Positions 1 to 8,599 of a DNA stretch of 64,000 bases are shown here, piece by piece. This stretch comes from Gracilaria domingensis. Its lineage: Eukaryota; Rhodophyta; Florideophyceae; Gracilariales; Gracilariaceae. Each line of letters starts with the position of its first letter. The stretch's first letter is position 1. The stretch covers positions 47,697 to 111,696 of the forward strand of contig VCMS01000100.1 in assembly GCA_022539475.1 (NCBI GenBank). Direction: 5' to 3'. Under the pieces are notes generated by a model. It worked only from the letters and a program-made list of their open reading frames with translations. It had not been told where the DNA came from and did not search any database. The position numbers and the translations under genes are program-made.

Positions 1-111
1 TATGTTTCTATTGAAGGGCAAGTCGACGAAGACAAAGCAATGGAAAAGCTTTGAGGAGGTTCGAGGTTTCTTTTATGATAGAGCAGTGTCTCTGTTCCGC
101 GCGCTCGAGCA

Positions 112-2265
112 GTGAGGAATGAACTGAACGAGGAAGAGTCCATGAAAGTGTTCCTGAAACGCGAAGTCAGTCTTTCTGCTCCATCGAATGAAGATGACGT
201 TGAAGACCCAGACAACAACGCAGCTGTGTATCAGTTCCTTTTGGGACAAGTTGTGAACTTCAACACTTTGCCGCGTGTTCGGAGCAGGACGAACTCAATT
301 AGAACTGCCACGACTTCCTTTCAGAATCGATTGCGGACGATGCTCAAGGTAATTCCGCCCCCCGCACCAGTGAAGCAGTCCGTGACAAAGAGGAGAACTC
401 CCGCTGCTGCTGCTGCAACATCTGACAGTGAAGAAGGGGAGCCGCGAAGAAGTGCACGAGAACGGGCGCAGGTGAGTTATAGGGAAATCGAACACGGCCG
501 AAATCGAGGTGCCATAGAAGTTCTGGATAGCTCTAAAGAAGAACAACGGGCTCCGCCGAGGAAGAAACGGAGAAAGACTTTCACACAACAGATGAGATCT
601 ACTCTGAACAGCATGACACCGGATGACCTGATGTCTCAACTAAATGAACATGTGCTGAGAGGAAGGTCGATGAAGGTTCAGTTCGTGGCATTGGGAGAGG
701 GAGCGAATGCAGAGAACGCAGGCAGTTCTGCATTTGTGGATGACGAAGAGCTTCTTGCTGTGACAGTTCCACGGGTTGTCACCGTCGAGAAAGATGCTGC
801 GCCAGACGATCAGCAAGAGACAGGTGGGGGGTCATTTGATGACGAGTTACCTACAGCTCTTCCGGAATCTGAGGAGCACGGACTTGTTCGAGGAGACCCA
901 TATGATGGCCCACTGAACCCATCATGGTGCGGGTATGCCAGGCTGAGACCGCAGGAATGGCAAGGGAAGAACGTAATTGAGCACAAGGACCCCTGTCTCA
1001 GAGTCATTCACTTGCCGAAGGGACATAGGTCGGAGCTGCTAAGTGTCTCGAATCTCAGAGATGTACACCATCTTGTCTTTTGGCACGCTGCAAGGGCTGA
1101 ACATCGCCTACGGGCGGAGACATTTGGTATGCAGTATCCTCGTACTCGACCGACAGGTATGGATGATGAAGAGGTGCTGTGGGTTGCTGCGAAGGAGCAT
1201 GACGAATTTGGGCAAATGTTCTTCGCCCGAATGCAAGCTGAGCTAAGGCAGAATGGATATTGCGTGCTTGATGGCTTTGCGACGGATAATGGTGTCCCTA
1301 AATGGGAGGAGTTGGAAGAAGTTCGGGAGTTCGGAGATGTGTCGGGGAAGTTGGTGGACTTCTTCGAGAATGAGTATGGAGCGATGCCGGATATACGGAA
1401 AGGAGAGGAACAGAAGTCGTTTGTTCAAATAATCAACGATGATGAAGGATGGAAGGACGGTAGCGATGGACCATTTGAGGGGAGAGTGATGTCGACACGT
1501 TGGGGTACGGTGGAGAAGCCGGAGGATAATGAGGAGCTCAGGTGGGTTGTAAGGTCGCGTGCTTTACTTGATGTTCGAATGGGTACAATTGCTGCGGCTT
1601 TGGGACTATGGGACAATGAAAGGGAAGCTGTGAAGATGTACACTCCGAAAACTGGTGGTCGATTTCTGGGGACGACGAGAAAGTGCAAGCGCCAGACGCT
1701 GCACACCGACTTCAGTGGTCTGGTTACGAAGGAAACAATGAATACTGGCAACCCCGGATACTTTGTAATGGCCTCTGGGAAAGAGGGCTTTCCTCTCTGG
1801 GTGAGCGCTGGAAGCCATCAACTGGTGGGGATGAACAACCAACAGTTGCGAGTGATGTCGGAGGTGTATCCAGCGAAGAAGATAATCATCCCACCGTACT
1901 CTGTATTCGTGGGCCGTGGTGATGTGACACATGCTGGAGCAAGTGGGAAGGACAAGGTGGATAGGCCCGAGTCTATGGATTTGCTGGTTAGATACCACAT
2001 GTACATGGTACCAGAGGGCTACGCACTACCTGATGCTGTTCATCGGGTGCGGGATTTCCGACCCACGTTTGTCAATGGTGACGAGGAGGAGGAGGCGGAG
2101 GATGAACTGTTGTCCGATAAGGAGGGTGGGGCGGTTGACATGGACGAAGACCAAGTGGTCGTGGAGATTGGTGTGGAAGCGGACGCCGGTAGAACCGAAG
2201 TGCTCGAGAGTAGTAGTGATGACGATTTGCCAATAATGAGGCTGCGAGCGCCTCGAAGTGGATGA
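112..2265 (+). CDS. 2OG-Fe(II) dioxygenase, C-terminal part of a ParB-dioxygenase gene (copy 1)
   Basis: The frame is open from 112 to a TGA at 2263-2265. Compared with copy 2, one base is missing near 105, so the true 5' part (ParB region) lies in another frame and beyond the left edge; there is no ATG until 142. Numbering from 112: residues about 85-160 are charged and disordered with a nuclear-localisation-like PPRKKRRK. About 370-640 form a double-stranded beta-helix domain with the metal triad H531-x-D533 (LHTDF) and H607 (GDVTHAG), and a candidate 2-oxoglutarate-binding R627 (LLVRYH). The tail is acidic. Such enzymes hydroxylate small molecules, proteins or bases; with a ParB-like partner domain, a DNA base is the likely substrate (inference). 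TET/JBP or PhyH-like subfamily cannot be decided here. Confidence 0.7.
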   Translation: MRNELNEEESMKVFLKREVSLSAPSNEDDVEDPDNNAAVYQFLLGQVVNFNTLPRVRSRTNSIRTATTSFQNRLRTMLKVIPPPAPVKQSVTKRRTPAAAAATSDSEEGEPRRSARERAQVSYREIEHGRNRGAIEVLDSSKEEQRAPPRKKRRKTFTQQMRSTLNSMTPDDLMSQLNEHVLRGRSMKVQFVALGEGANAENAGSSAFVDDEELLAVTVPRVVTVEKDAAPDDQQETGGGSFDDELPTALPESEEHGLVRGDPYDGPLNPSWCGYARLRPQEWQGKNVIEHKDPCLRVIHLPKGHRSELLSVSNLRDVHHLVFWHAARAEHRLRAETFGMQYPRTRPTGMDDEEVLWVAAKEHDEFGQMFFARMQAELRQNGYCVLDGFATDNGVPKWEELEEVREFGDVSGKLVDFFENEYGAMPDIRKGEEQKSFVQIINDDEGWKDGSDGPFEGRVMSTRWGTVEKPEDNEELRWVVRSRALLDVRMGTIAAALGLWDNEREAVKMYTPKTGGRFLGTTRKCKRQTLHTDFSGLVTKETMNTGNPGYFVMASGKEGFPLWVSAGSHQLVGMNNQQLRVMSEVYPAKKIIIPPYSVFVGRGDVTHAGASGKDKVDRPESMDLLVRYHMYMVPEGYALPDAVHRVRDFRPTFVNGDEEEEAEDELLSDKEGGAVDMDEDQVVVEIGVEADAGRTEVLESSSDDDLPIMRLRAPRSG

Positions 2266-2565
2266 GAATGAGATGATTAGTAAATTATGTGTGTCTTGCG
2301 AGTATTAAGAGTAGTATATTATTACAAGGCTATACATATGAACATAGAAAAGGTGCGGCAGGCTGGTAATTGAACAAATGTCAAACGTCTTTGGTCCAGT
2401 TGCGTCTAATTGCAACATGCCAAATGCTCGGTATCGTTAACATCATTGGTGGCACCATTCAATTCGCAATTGAACATGTAGCGTCCTAACACTTCTGAAA
2501 CTGCACTTAAGGTTGCTTTTAAGAGAAGTATATGCAGTTCCTGTCTATGCGGTACTTGTGGCAGT
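2266..2565. other. Intergenic spacer, dioxygenase to HAD pseudoenzyme
   Basis: 300 bp with no supported gene. It is AT-richer than its neighbours just after the dioxygenase stop (TATTATTACAAG near 2317), which could serve 3'-end formation. The same spacer lies in copy 2, where the N gap begins inside it. Confidence 0.5.
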
Positions 2566-3426
2566 ATGGTGACTGTATCAGGAAAAATGGCAGAGGAACA
2601 GAGAGACTTGGCGGAAATTTCACCAAGTACCTTGTCTAAGTTCATATATGCCAATGGTTACGGTATATTAAGTTCCGTTGATGGAACGTTGAGAAGAGAA
2701 GGAGAGTCAATTCCAGAAGAAGTTGTGAAGTGTATGAAGTTCATTGACGAACGTGTTGGTTTCAGACTTGTCACAGGGGGTGATGTGGGCGACGTGGAGG
2801 GGAAAATGGAAGGACTCGGAGACTATAAGTTTGGTGTCTCGGCGAATCATGGAGCTTTCATGCGTTTCTCTGACGAGAGGGAAATTAAGGGTGCATTCAA
2901 TGATCACACCCTTGACCACACTGTTGACGGACTACTGTTCCTGGCAAGGGATTTGAATAGGAGGCATGGTATTGTGAATGATGATGACAAGGGGTTCGTG
3001 GAGACCAGAAGTGATAGTGGCCTTCCCAATTTCGTGTACAACAAACTGTGGCAGTGGAAAGAAGAAGTGGATTCTGCTATTGGGGACCTGTTGCAGAAGA
3101 TGGATGCGTTTGTTATCTATCCCGGCGATAAAAGTTGCGAAATTGTGGACAAGCGATACACAAAAGGAAGCGGAGGAGAAAATCTTGTGGATAATGAACC
3201 GAGATTTATTGATACGGATGACGTCGTGACGTTCGGAAGTGCTTTGAGCGACGGGCCTTTGCATGAGGTAGGCGTGTACGGCGTTCACGTCAAAGAAGAT
3301 TGTATCCCGCGTGGAGTACACAACCTGTTCGAAAGCGTGGAGGATGTACATTCGACAATTATGTTGGTGGCTCTGTTGTACGGCTACGAGGAAAAGCAGC
3401 AGGATAAAAACCACCATGATTCATAA
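2566..3426 (+). CDS. HAD-phosphatase paralogue with lost catalytic residues (pseudoenzyme)
   Basis: Intact 286-residue frame with an ATG start at 2566. It aligns along its whole length with the HAD protein encoded convergently at 3479-4351 (shared features: VDGTL, VKCMK, SGLPNF.YN, DGPL.E, VEDVH, LYGY). Cof-like HAD phosphatases need Asp-x-Asp in motif I; the neighbour has SDVDGT, this one has SSVDGT, so the nucleophilic Asp is Ser. TGRD has become TGGD, SGNQGA has become SANHGA, and GNASNDGPL has become GSALSDGPL. The fold seems kept while the chemistry is probably lost, suggesting a regulatory or binding role, or early decay (inference). The two genes are tail to tail with 52 bp between stops. 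Confidence 0.75.
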   Translation: MVTVSGKMAEEQRDLAEISPSTLSKFIYANGYGILSSVDGTLRREGESIPEEVVKCMKFIDERVGFRLVTGGDVGDVEGKMEGLGDYKFGVSANHGAFMRFSDEREIKGAFNDHTLDHTVDGLLFLARDLNRRHGIVNDDDKGFVETRSDSGLPNFVYNKLWQWKEEVDSAIGDLLQKMDAFVIYPGDKSCEIVDKRYTKGSGGENLVDNEPRFIDTDDVVTFGSALSDGPLHEVGVYGVHVKEDCIPRGVHNLFESVEDVHSTIMLVALLYGYEEKQQDKNHHDS

Positions 3427-3478
3427 AAGGGTATTGAGATATATACGACACTTTTATTACTGAGATCTCATATCATAG

Positions 3479-4351
3479 CTAAGTATTAAAGGCATCGTAG
3501 CACTTGAAACAAATTCCAAGAGCATTTCTAAACCATTGACACTTGCATTTTCTGTACCCGTACAGTTCTGCCACCCTTCTGATGGTCTCATGCACGTCCT
3601 CCACGCCATCAACAAGATATGTTACCGCTGCTGGATGGTCTTCTCCCTTCACATGAACTGCCAGGGTTGCCATTTCATATAGAGGGCCATCATTGGAAGC
3701 ATTCCCGAAAGCAACGATTAAATGTGTGTCGAACTGGGGGTCGTTTTCAACCAAGGCTAGCGCCCCACTATTTTTCGTGAAACGAATGTCCCCTATGTCA
3801 CAGTTTTCATCTTGAGGGTACGCAACCAGGTTCGGAAAGGATGTCAACACTTTTGAAATACCGGAGTTAACTTCTGTTTTCCACTTCGACAGTCCATTGT
3901 ACGTGAAGTTAGGGAGTCCACTGTCTTTTCTAGTGCTTACCACTGCTTGTTGACGCTCTTCGTGAAGTCCGTGCGATTCATTTAAGGAGAGTGCAAGTCT
4001 CTCAAGTTCGGCTGCACATCTTTCGTAACCTTCCCTGTCAAGGTCCTGATCAATTTCGGTACCATTGGATAATCTCACCCGTGCGCCTTGGTTTCCAGAG
4101 ATGCCAAAAGTGTAGCCACCCAGGTGCTCCATGAAACTCTCGGCATCCTCTATATCTCGCCCAGTAGCAATTCCGAAACCAACGCGTGCGTTGATGTACT
4201 TCATGCATTTGACTGTTTCGGCAGGAATGTTGTCCCCAGCTCTTTTCAGAGTACCGTCAACATCACTAATCACGGCGTAGCCATTTTCGAATATTTCGTT
4301 AGCCAGCTGCTGAGGAGTTACTTCTTGGGCTCTAACTTCCGAGTTATACAT
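3479..4351 (-). CDS. HAD-superfamily (Cof-type) phosphatase
   Basis: 290 residues from the ATG at 4351 (MYNSEVRAQEV). The frame is open further to 4459, but the downstream ATG is preferred because copy 2 keeps it while the upstream part is out of frame there. HAD motif I (ISDVDGTLKR), the TGRDIEDAE motif, SGNQGARVRL and motif IV (GNASNDGPL) are all intact, as expected for a magnesium-dependent phosphatase of the Cof or sugar/mannosyl-phosphoglycerate phosphatase type. The substrate cannot be read from sequence. The last ~20 residues are Cys/Lys-rich (RKCKCQWF, CFKC). Convergent with its degenerate paralogue, consistent with an inverted tandem duplication. Confidence 0.8.
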   Translation of the reverse strand: MYNSEVRAQEVTPQQLANEIFENGYAVISDVDGTLKRAGDNIPAETVKCMKYINARVGFGIATGRDIEDAESFMEHLGGYTFGISGNQGARVRLSNGTEIDQDLDREGYERCAAELERLALSLNESHGLHEERQQAVVSTRKDSGLPNFTYNGLSKWKTEVNSGISKVLTSFPNLVAYPQDENCDIGDIRFTKNSGALALVENDPQFDTHLIVAFGNASNDGPLYEMATLAVHVKGEDHPAAVTYLVDGVEDVHETIRRVAELYGYRKCKCQWFRNALGICFKCYDAFNT

Positions 4352-4978
4352 GTTTTGAAAGCTTTCGAAAGGGTTCGTTTTGCAAATGGGTGTGGGTATA
4401 CGAATGAGAAGGATGTGATTGATGTTCACAAGGTGTTTCGTAGTATACAAAGAGTCCAAGAACGACCATATACGGGTATTGTAGTACTGTTTTAAAACGT
4501 TACTAGGAGGAGAAGTTTTTGCATCGATTTGAAGTAAAGAAAGGATGATTTAGTCATAAATTATATGTACGGGTTCAAGTGGGTAAAGAAAACTGTAAAT
4601 ATCTTTAACATGAGCTTAGAAATCAAGAAGAGTAAAACAACCTCCATTATGGGTTGAAACCCATAAAAGGTTTACCTTACTTTATGCGGGTGCCCCAAGT
4701 AATGCAAACGCTTAGTTCTTCAGAAATATCACAATTTTTGTACTTGTTTCGTTACTAGTATCGTGCACTTTAATGATATGGAATGACCATTTTCTATCTA
4801 GCAAAGTCTTAGCGAAGTATTAGTGATAAGGGATGTAGGATTTAAAGGGGCATATTTGAACCACAGAAGGACGAACAATATAAGTAATGTAATAGGAACA
4901 GGTCATTTCGATAAAGTAACTTTTATGTTTAACTATCTCTAAAAGGTTTACAACACCGAAAAGTCATGTGTTCTAACC
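4352..4978. other. Intergenic, no gene seen
   Basis: AT-rich spacer upstream of the HAD gene and downstream of the ketopantoate-reductase-like gene, both on the minus strand. Conserved almost base for base in copy 2. A short imperfect dyad (GGGTTGAAACCC near 4652) is visible; nothing else is supported. Confidence 0.5.
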
Positions 4979-5881
4979 TCAAAGCTGGGGGAATGGGGAG
5001 GGGGATAACTTTTCCTTAACAACGTTGACGTAGTTTGTATGAAAAGGAGCGGGATCACCGCCTACAATGTTTCTTTCTTGGCGGGAAAAGTCGTAGAAGT
5101 ACGCGTTCCTAAACTGAAAGTCGGAGAAAGAAGTAGGGAAGCCAACGAGAGTTTTCCCATATGCAAGAAGTCGCCCAACGGTCTCTTCCAGGTGGAAAGT
5201 AGTACCTGTCTTAAGCGAAACTATCTTCAACAGCTCTTTAATTATTGTGAGCACAACCGTACTGCACTCCGTAGCGACTACGTCCATAGGAATGAAACCT
5301 CTTGAGGCCCCGACGATGTTGAACGCTGATAGCCACACGAGCTTCTCATAATAGCTTACGAGAAATGTGTCTTCGTCGACAACCCCGCAAGTGAGACCCA
5401 TAGACCTAAACCTGTCTGCAACGTTGGAGGCCCACTTTCCTGTTGCGACAGTGAGACCATCCGGACTTTGAGGAGTGACACCATCCTGCGGAGCTGCGTT
5501 TCTTGAGGGGACACCAACGTATAGGACAACTTTTGAACATTTGTCCACACCGAGCTTCGAAAGCAATGGTATGATGTCTCCATTCTGGAAGAAAACGAGA
5601 TTCTCTCTGAGCGAATAAGGGCAAGCCTGAATTACGGTCTCCAGGGTGTTCGTTCTTCCACAAACTAGTATCGGTACATCAGAAAGATGAGAGGTAGCAG
5701 CCATGCTGCAGAATTCGTGTGCGGAAATGACCGTATCTTCTTCGTTCGCCAGCATGGTACCTATACGCCCCCTTCCAACAATAACGGCCCGAGTCCTTCG
5801 GGCGGGAGATGAGGCCTGAGGGACGTCAGAGTATATGGGACTCGGAGGCGGAGTCGGAGGCATGTCGGACTGGGAGTTCAT
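4979..5881 (-). CDS. Ketopantoate reductase-like protein (2-dehydropantoate 2-reductase family)
   Basis: 300 residues from the ATG at 5881 (MNSQSDMPPTPPPSP). The open frame runs further upstream, but that part is Ser/Pro/His-rich and reads like leader sequence. After a Pro-rich start comes a Rossmann nucleotide site (AVIVGRGRIGTML), then the VPILVCGRT and VVLYVGV strands, and a C-terminal helical region with EKLVWLSAFNIVGA, matching the ApbA/PanE C-domain helix with its Lys and second Asn kept. Family members reduce ketopantoate to pantoate with NADPH in pantothenate synthesis. Divergence from bacterial PanE leaves the substrate open. The start region is followed upstream by an AT-rich promoter-like stretch. 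Confidence 0.6.
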   Translation of the reverse strand: MNSQSDMPPTPPPSPIYSDVPQASSPARRTRAVIVGRGRIGTMLANEEDTVISAHEFCSMAATSHLSDVPILVCGRTNTLETVIQACPYSLRENLVFFQNGDIIPLLSKLGVDKCSKVVLYVGVPSRNAAPQDGVTPQSPDGLTVATGKWASNVADRFRSMGLTCGVVDEDTFLVSYYEKLVWLSAFNIVGASRGFIPMDVVATECSTVVLTIIKELLKIVSLKTGTTFHLEETVGRLLAYGKTLVGFPTSFSDFQFRNAYFYDFSRQERNIVGGDPAPFHTNYVNVVKEKLSPSPFPQL

Positions 5882-6278
5882 TGCAAGTGTTCGATTGTTT
5901 TTGTGTGACGATAAAAAGGGAAGATGGGGCGGAGAACTGCTGGGGTAAAGAGTGATACGTAAGTACAAACGGTTGGGAAGCGCAGAACGGGAACATGGTT
6001 CACTTTGTGAAAGTGAGCGAAATGTATGATATGTGATTGTACTGAATGAATGATAGGCCTTGTATGAGACGACAAGCCACAAAGTGTGATGATGTTTTAT
6101 GAAAGGTAGGTGGAAGAGTAGAAAGTGTGCAATGAATGAAACTGATTTCGAACCTGAGTTGTAAAGTAGTTGTAAAGTACGAGTTACGGGGAGCTTGAAT
6201 ACAGGATGAAAGGAGCCATTTTGGCTTCATAAATGAGGTGAACGGGTTTTATAGCTTCACTCGGATTGCCATAATTAA
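5882..6278. other. Upstream region of the ketopantoate reductase-like gene
   Basis: About 400 bp with no supported gene; long minus-strand open frames here are low-complexity continuations of the reductase frame and are not conserved as protein between copies. Probable divergent control region between the reductase (-) and the epimerase remnant (+). Confidence 0.4.
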
Positions 6279-6599
6279 AAGGATGGAGTTGGATTGCGCC
6301 CGAATACGTCTATAAAGGTCGTAGAAGCACTTATGAAGGAAGGAGTTGTAGACATGTTATTGTTGCTGACGGTGGAGCCAGGGTTTGGAGGACAGGCGTT
6401 TATGGAGGGTGTTCTTGATAAGGTGCGACATGCAAGGAAGTTGTACCCAAGAATAGGGATACAGGTGGATGGAGGTATTGGACTGAGTACTGTGAAAGCA
6501 GTAGTGAAGGCCGGTGCAAACATTTCAGTTGCAGGATCTGCCATCTTTGGCTCGAGTAACCCAGCTCATGTCATAGCTGGTTTTCGAAAGGTTGGTTAG
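6279..6599 (+). pseudogene. Ribulose-phosphate 3-epimerase, C-terminal remnant (copy 1)
   Basis: About 106 residues open from an in-frame TAA at 6276-6278 to TAG at 6597-6599. They match the C-terminal half of ribulose-5-phosphate 3-epimerase: GLRPNTSIKVVEAL, VEPGFGGQAFM, IQVDGGIGLSTVK, AGANISVAGSAIFG. These carry the phosphate-binding loops and the second catalytic Asp of the TIM barrel. Full enzymes are about 220 residues; the N-terminal half (first metal ligands and catalytic Asp) is not found upstream. It is either the last exon of a gene whose earlier exons are gone, or a 5'-truncated copy. Coding sense is well kept in both copies (two or three substitutions), so loss is recent or the piece is still used. 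Confidence 0.75.
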
Positions 6600-6666
6600 A
6601 GATAGTAGCATAAATTTATTGTTTATTACATTGTTACCTTTACGTGTTATCACGACTATATTCTCC

Positions 6667-7000
6667 GTCTCCATTGGAGATGTATTTCTCTTGTATCACA
6701 ACCGGGAAAGGATGTGAGAGAACATAAATATATCCCCAGTGGACGCTGAGAGGGAGGATGAACTACTCTACGTGCTATCATTGTTACCCATCCGGTGTCG
6801 AGTGGTGACATATTCTTTTTTTGTCACAACCCACAAAGGATGTGACGGAAGAAGAACATGCCCCCAGTCGAGACAGAGGGTGAGCAACTCTAAGTACAAT
6901 CACTAGTCCCTAGCTTGCCTCCACTGGCAATATCTTCCTGTTTTGCTATAACCATCGAGTGGGGTTATGGTGGAAGAGAAAAATATCGCCGGTCGAGGCG
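6667..7000. repeat. Three tandem ~80-nt imperfect hairpins (copy 1)
   Basis: Three successive inverted repeats at about 6667-6746, 6795-6874 and 6915-7000, starting every ~120-128 bp. Each has arms of about 33-37 nt with scattered mismatches and a loop of 6-10 nt. Arms share a theme (5' arm ending ATCACAACC, TGTCACAACC or GCTATAACC; 3' arm starting GGATGTGA, GGATGTGACGG or GGTTATGGTGG), so the three are diverged copies of one unit. All three are kept at 50059-50392. They could be structured RNA, precursor-like small-RNA hairpins or remnants of a small foldback element. Confidence 0.65.
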
Positions 7001-7232
7001 AGGTGGGTGGGGACTATGTGAAGAGGGGACAGAGAGATGGCGCTTAAATAGTGGAAGGTGCGGAGGTGTACAGTGGATGTTTTGGCGGGAAATGGGATGA
7101 GGGAAACAGGGACAATCATGGTGCTGGATATAGCTCGTGTGGTTGGACAGTGGGGGTGGACAGCACAGTTTAGCTCGATTGCACTGTATCGCAGCGGAAA
7201 CTTCGATCCAACTACTACTTCTTTTTCTGAAG

Positions 7233-8161
7233 ATGTCGAACGGATACGTGAAGGATGAGGAGCTGTGGGTGCTGTTGGAGGGGAAGGAGGTACCGCAGAC
7301 GCCGTCACCAAAGCGGGAAGAGGACGTGATTACGGCGGCTGGTCGGATGTCGCAGAAGAAGGAAGTGGCTGAGGAAGGAAAGAAGTGTGAGGCGAGGAGA
7401 GGGGATGGTGATGAGGTGGAGAAGGGGGTAGAATTGGAGGTGGAGGGGGTCGCAATGGAGAGAAGGGGTGCGGTGCATCTGAGTCAGTTAGAGGTTGGAG
7501 ACCAGATAGAGAGTGGGGGCGGAGAGGGTGACAGGGAGATGCGGTTTGTGTGGCAGTTGAAGGCGAGGGTGGGGATGTTGGGGTTGGTGATGAAGGAGAA
7601 ACTGTACGATGGAATTGTGGAGATTGTAACGGAAATGTTCGGTGTGGTGCTGAGTGGGGGTGGTAGTGGTGTTTCGGTTGAGGCGATTTAGAGCCTGCGG
7701 AATTCGTTGTCGGTATTGGGAGTGGAGATGAGAAATCATGTGTATGGGATAGTGGAGTGTGCGGGAAGGGAGGTTGGAGAGTTGCGGGAGGAGAATGGGG
7801 TTCTGAACGAGAGGTTGGACGTGCTGGAGAAGGAGGTGAAGGAGCTGTGCAAGAGGCAAAGATTGGTGGAAGAGGAGACGGTGAAAGGAGGTGTGGAGGG
7901 AAAGACGGAGAAGGGAAGTGTGGGAAGGGTGGCGGTGCAGAAGGGGTCTCCTGTGACACCGAAGACAAAGGGTGGTGGGGTTGGGGATGGGAAGAGCCGT
8001 CTGAAGAAGAGGCGTAAGGAGATGAAGAAGGTGGTGGAGGAGTGCCGCGGGAGGGAGTGGGAGCTCCGGTGGTGACTGGGTTTAGGAGTGCGGCGGAGGT
8101 AGCGCGGACTGCGAAGGGGATTCTGAGGGGACAGGAGGAGAGAAGGATGGGAGGGATTTGA
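7233..8161 (+). pseudogene. Broken coiled-coil protein gene (copy 1)
   Basis: Counterpart of the intact 309-codon frame at 50624-51553. Starts MSNGYVKDEELWVLLEG. Copy 1 has a nonsense codon (TAG at 7689-7691 where copy 2 has TCG) and a one-base loss near 8043, so only copy 2 is open. The predicted protein is Glu/Lys/Val/Gly-rich with a leucine heptad coiled coil (ELREEN.VLNERLDVLEKEV) near its middle and a Lys/Arg-rich tail (SRLKKRRKEMKK). I do not recognise the family. The strong G bias of the coding strand creates long Pro/His/Ser antisense frames, which I regard as shadows. Confidence 0.5.
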
Positions 8162-8489
8162 AGCCGTTTTGGGGCGAGGCGGGTATACGAGAATGGGGAG
8201 AGTTGTGCACCTGACTTCTACAAAATGAACGCGTGATGGGCGAGAAATGGGTAAATAGCGGGGGTGGTGTGGACTGGGAAGAAGTGATGGGATGATTGAG
8301 GTGGGATGAGTTGCGATTGGCATTGCAACATGGGAGAAAATGGAAACGCAAACTAGCACGAGTGCAGTTTTGAGAGAGGGTCGCGGAAAAGAGTGAATGG
8401 GGTGGTGCGGCGAAGTAGAACCTCTACAAAAACTAGGGGACCCAAGCACTAAACTGCGCGAAATGGAATTTAATATTCCAAAATTTCTT
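8162..8489. other. Spacer, no gene seen
   Basis: G-rich tail after the coiled-coil frame, shared with copy 2. Nothing supported beyond the duplication itself. Confidence 0.4.
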
Positions 8490-8599
8490 AATTTTTTGAG
8501 TGCCAGCCTCTGCTACCCCCTCGCGCGCCCCAAATAGCCCCAAAACTAGCTTAGTTTCCAAAGCGAACAGACTATATTCCACTTTGCAGAACACAGACG
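8490..8599 (+). mobile_element. Copia pol edge, cut at the duplication boundary
   Basis: This ~110 bp equals 51892-51991, which in copy 2 is the left edge of a copia pol fragment that continues into reverse transcriptase. Here the match stops at 8599, so only the edge of the fossil remains. Confidence 0.5.

Larger units (their letters stand above)
1..8599. repeat. Large segmental duplication, copy 1
   Basis: This stretch matches 43394-51991 nearly base for base (position p pairs with about p+43392). It enters the window already inside the duplication, so its left end lies outside. The right end is sharp at 8599: both copies share the bases up to there, then this copy continues into unrelated sequence while copy 2 runs on into copia reverse-transcriptase coding sequence. 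It holds the C-terminal part of the dioxygenase gene, two HAD genes, a ketopantoate-reductase-like gene, an epimerase remnant, three hairpins and a coiled-coil frame. Direct orientation and high identity point to a recent duplication; an assembly artefact is possible but base differences between copies argue for two real loci. Confidence 0.95.

Noticed and set aside
5882-6082. Extended N-terminus of the ketopantoate reductase-like protein
   Set aside because: Ser/His/Pro-rich leader-like text; in copy 2 it is not in frame with the enzyme, so the ATG at 5881 was preferred.
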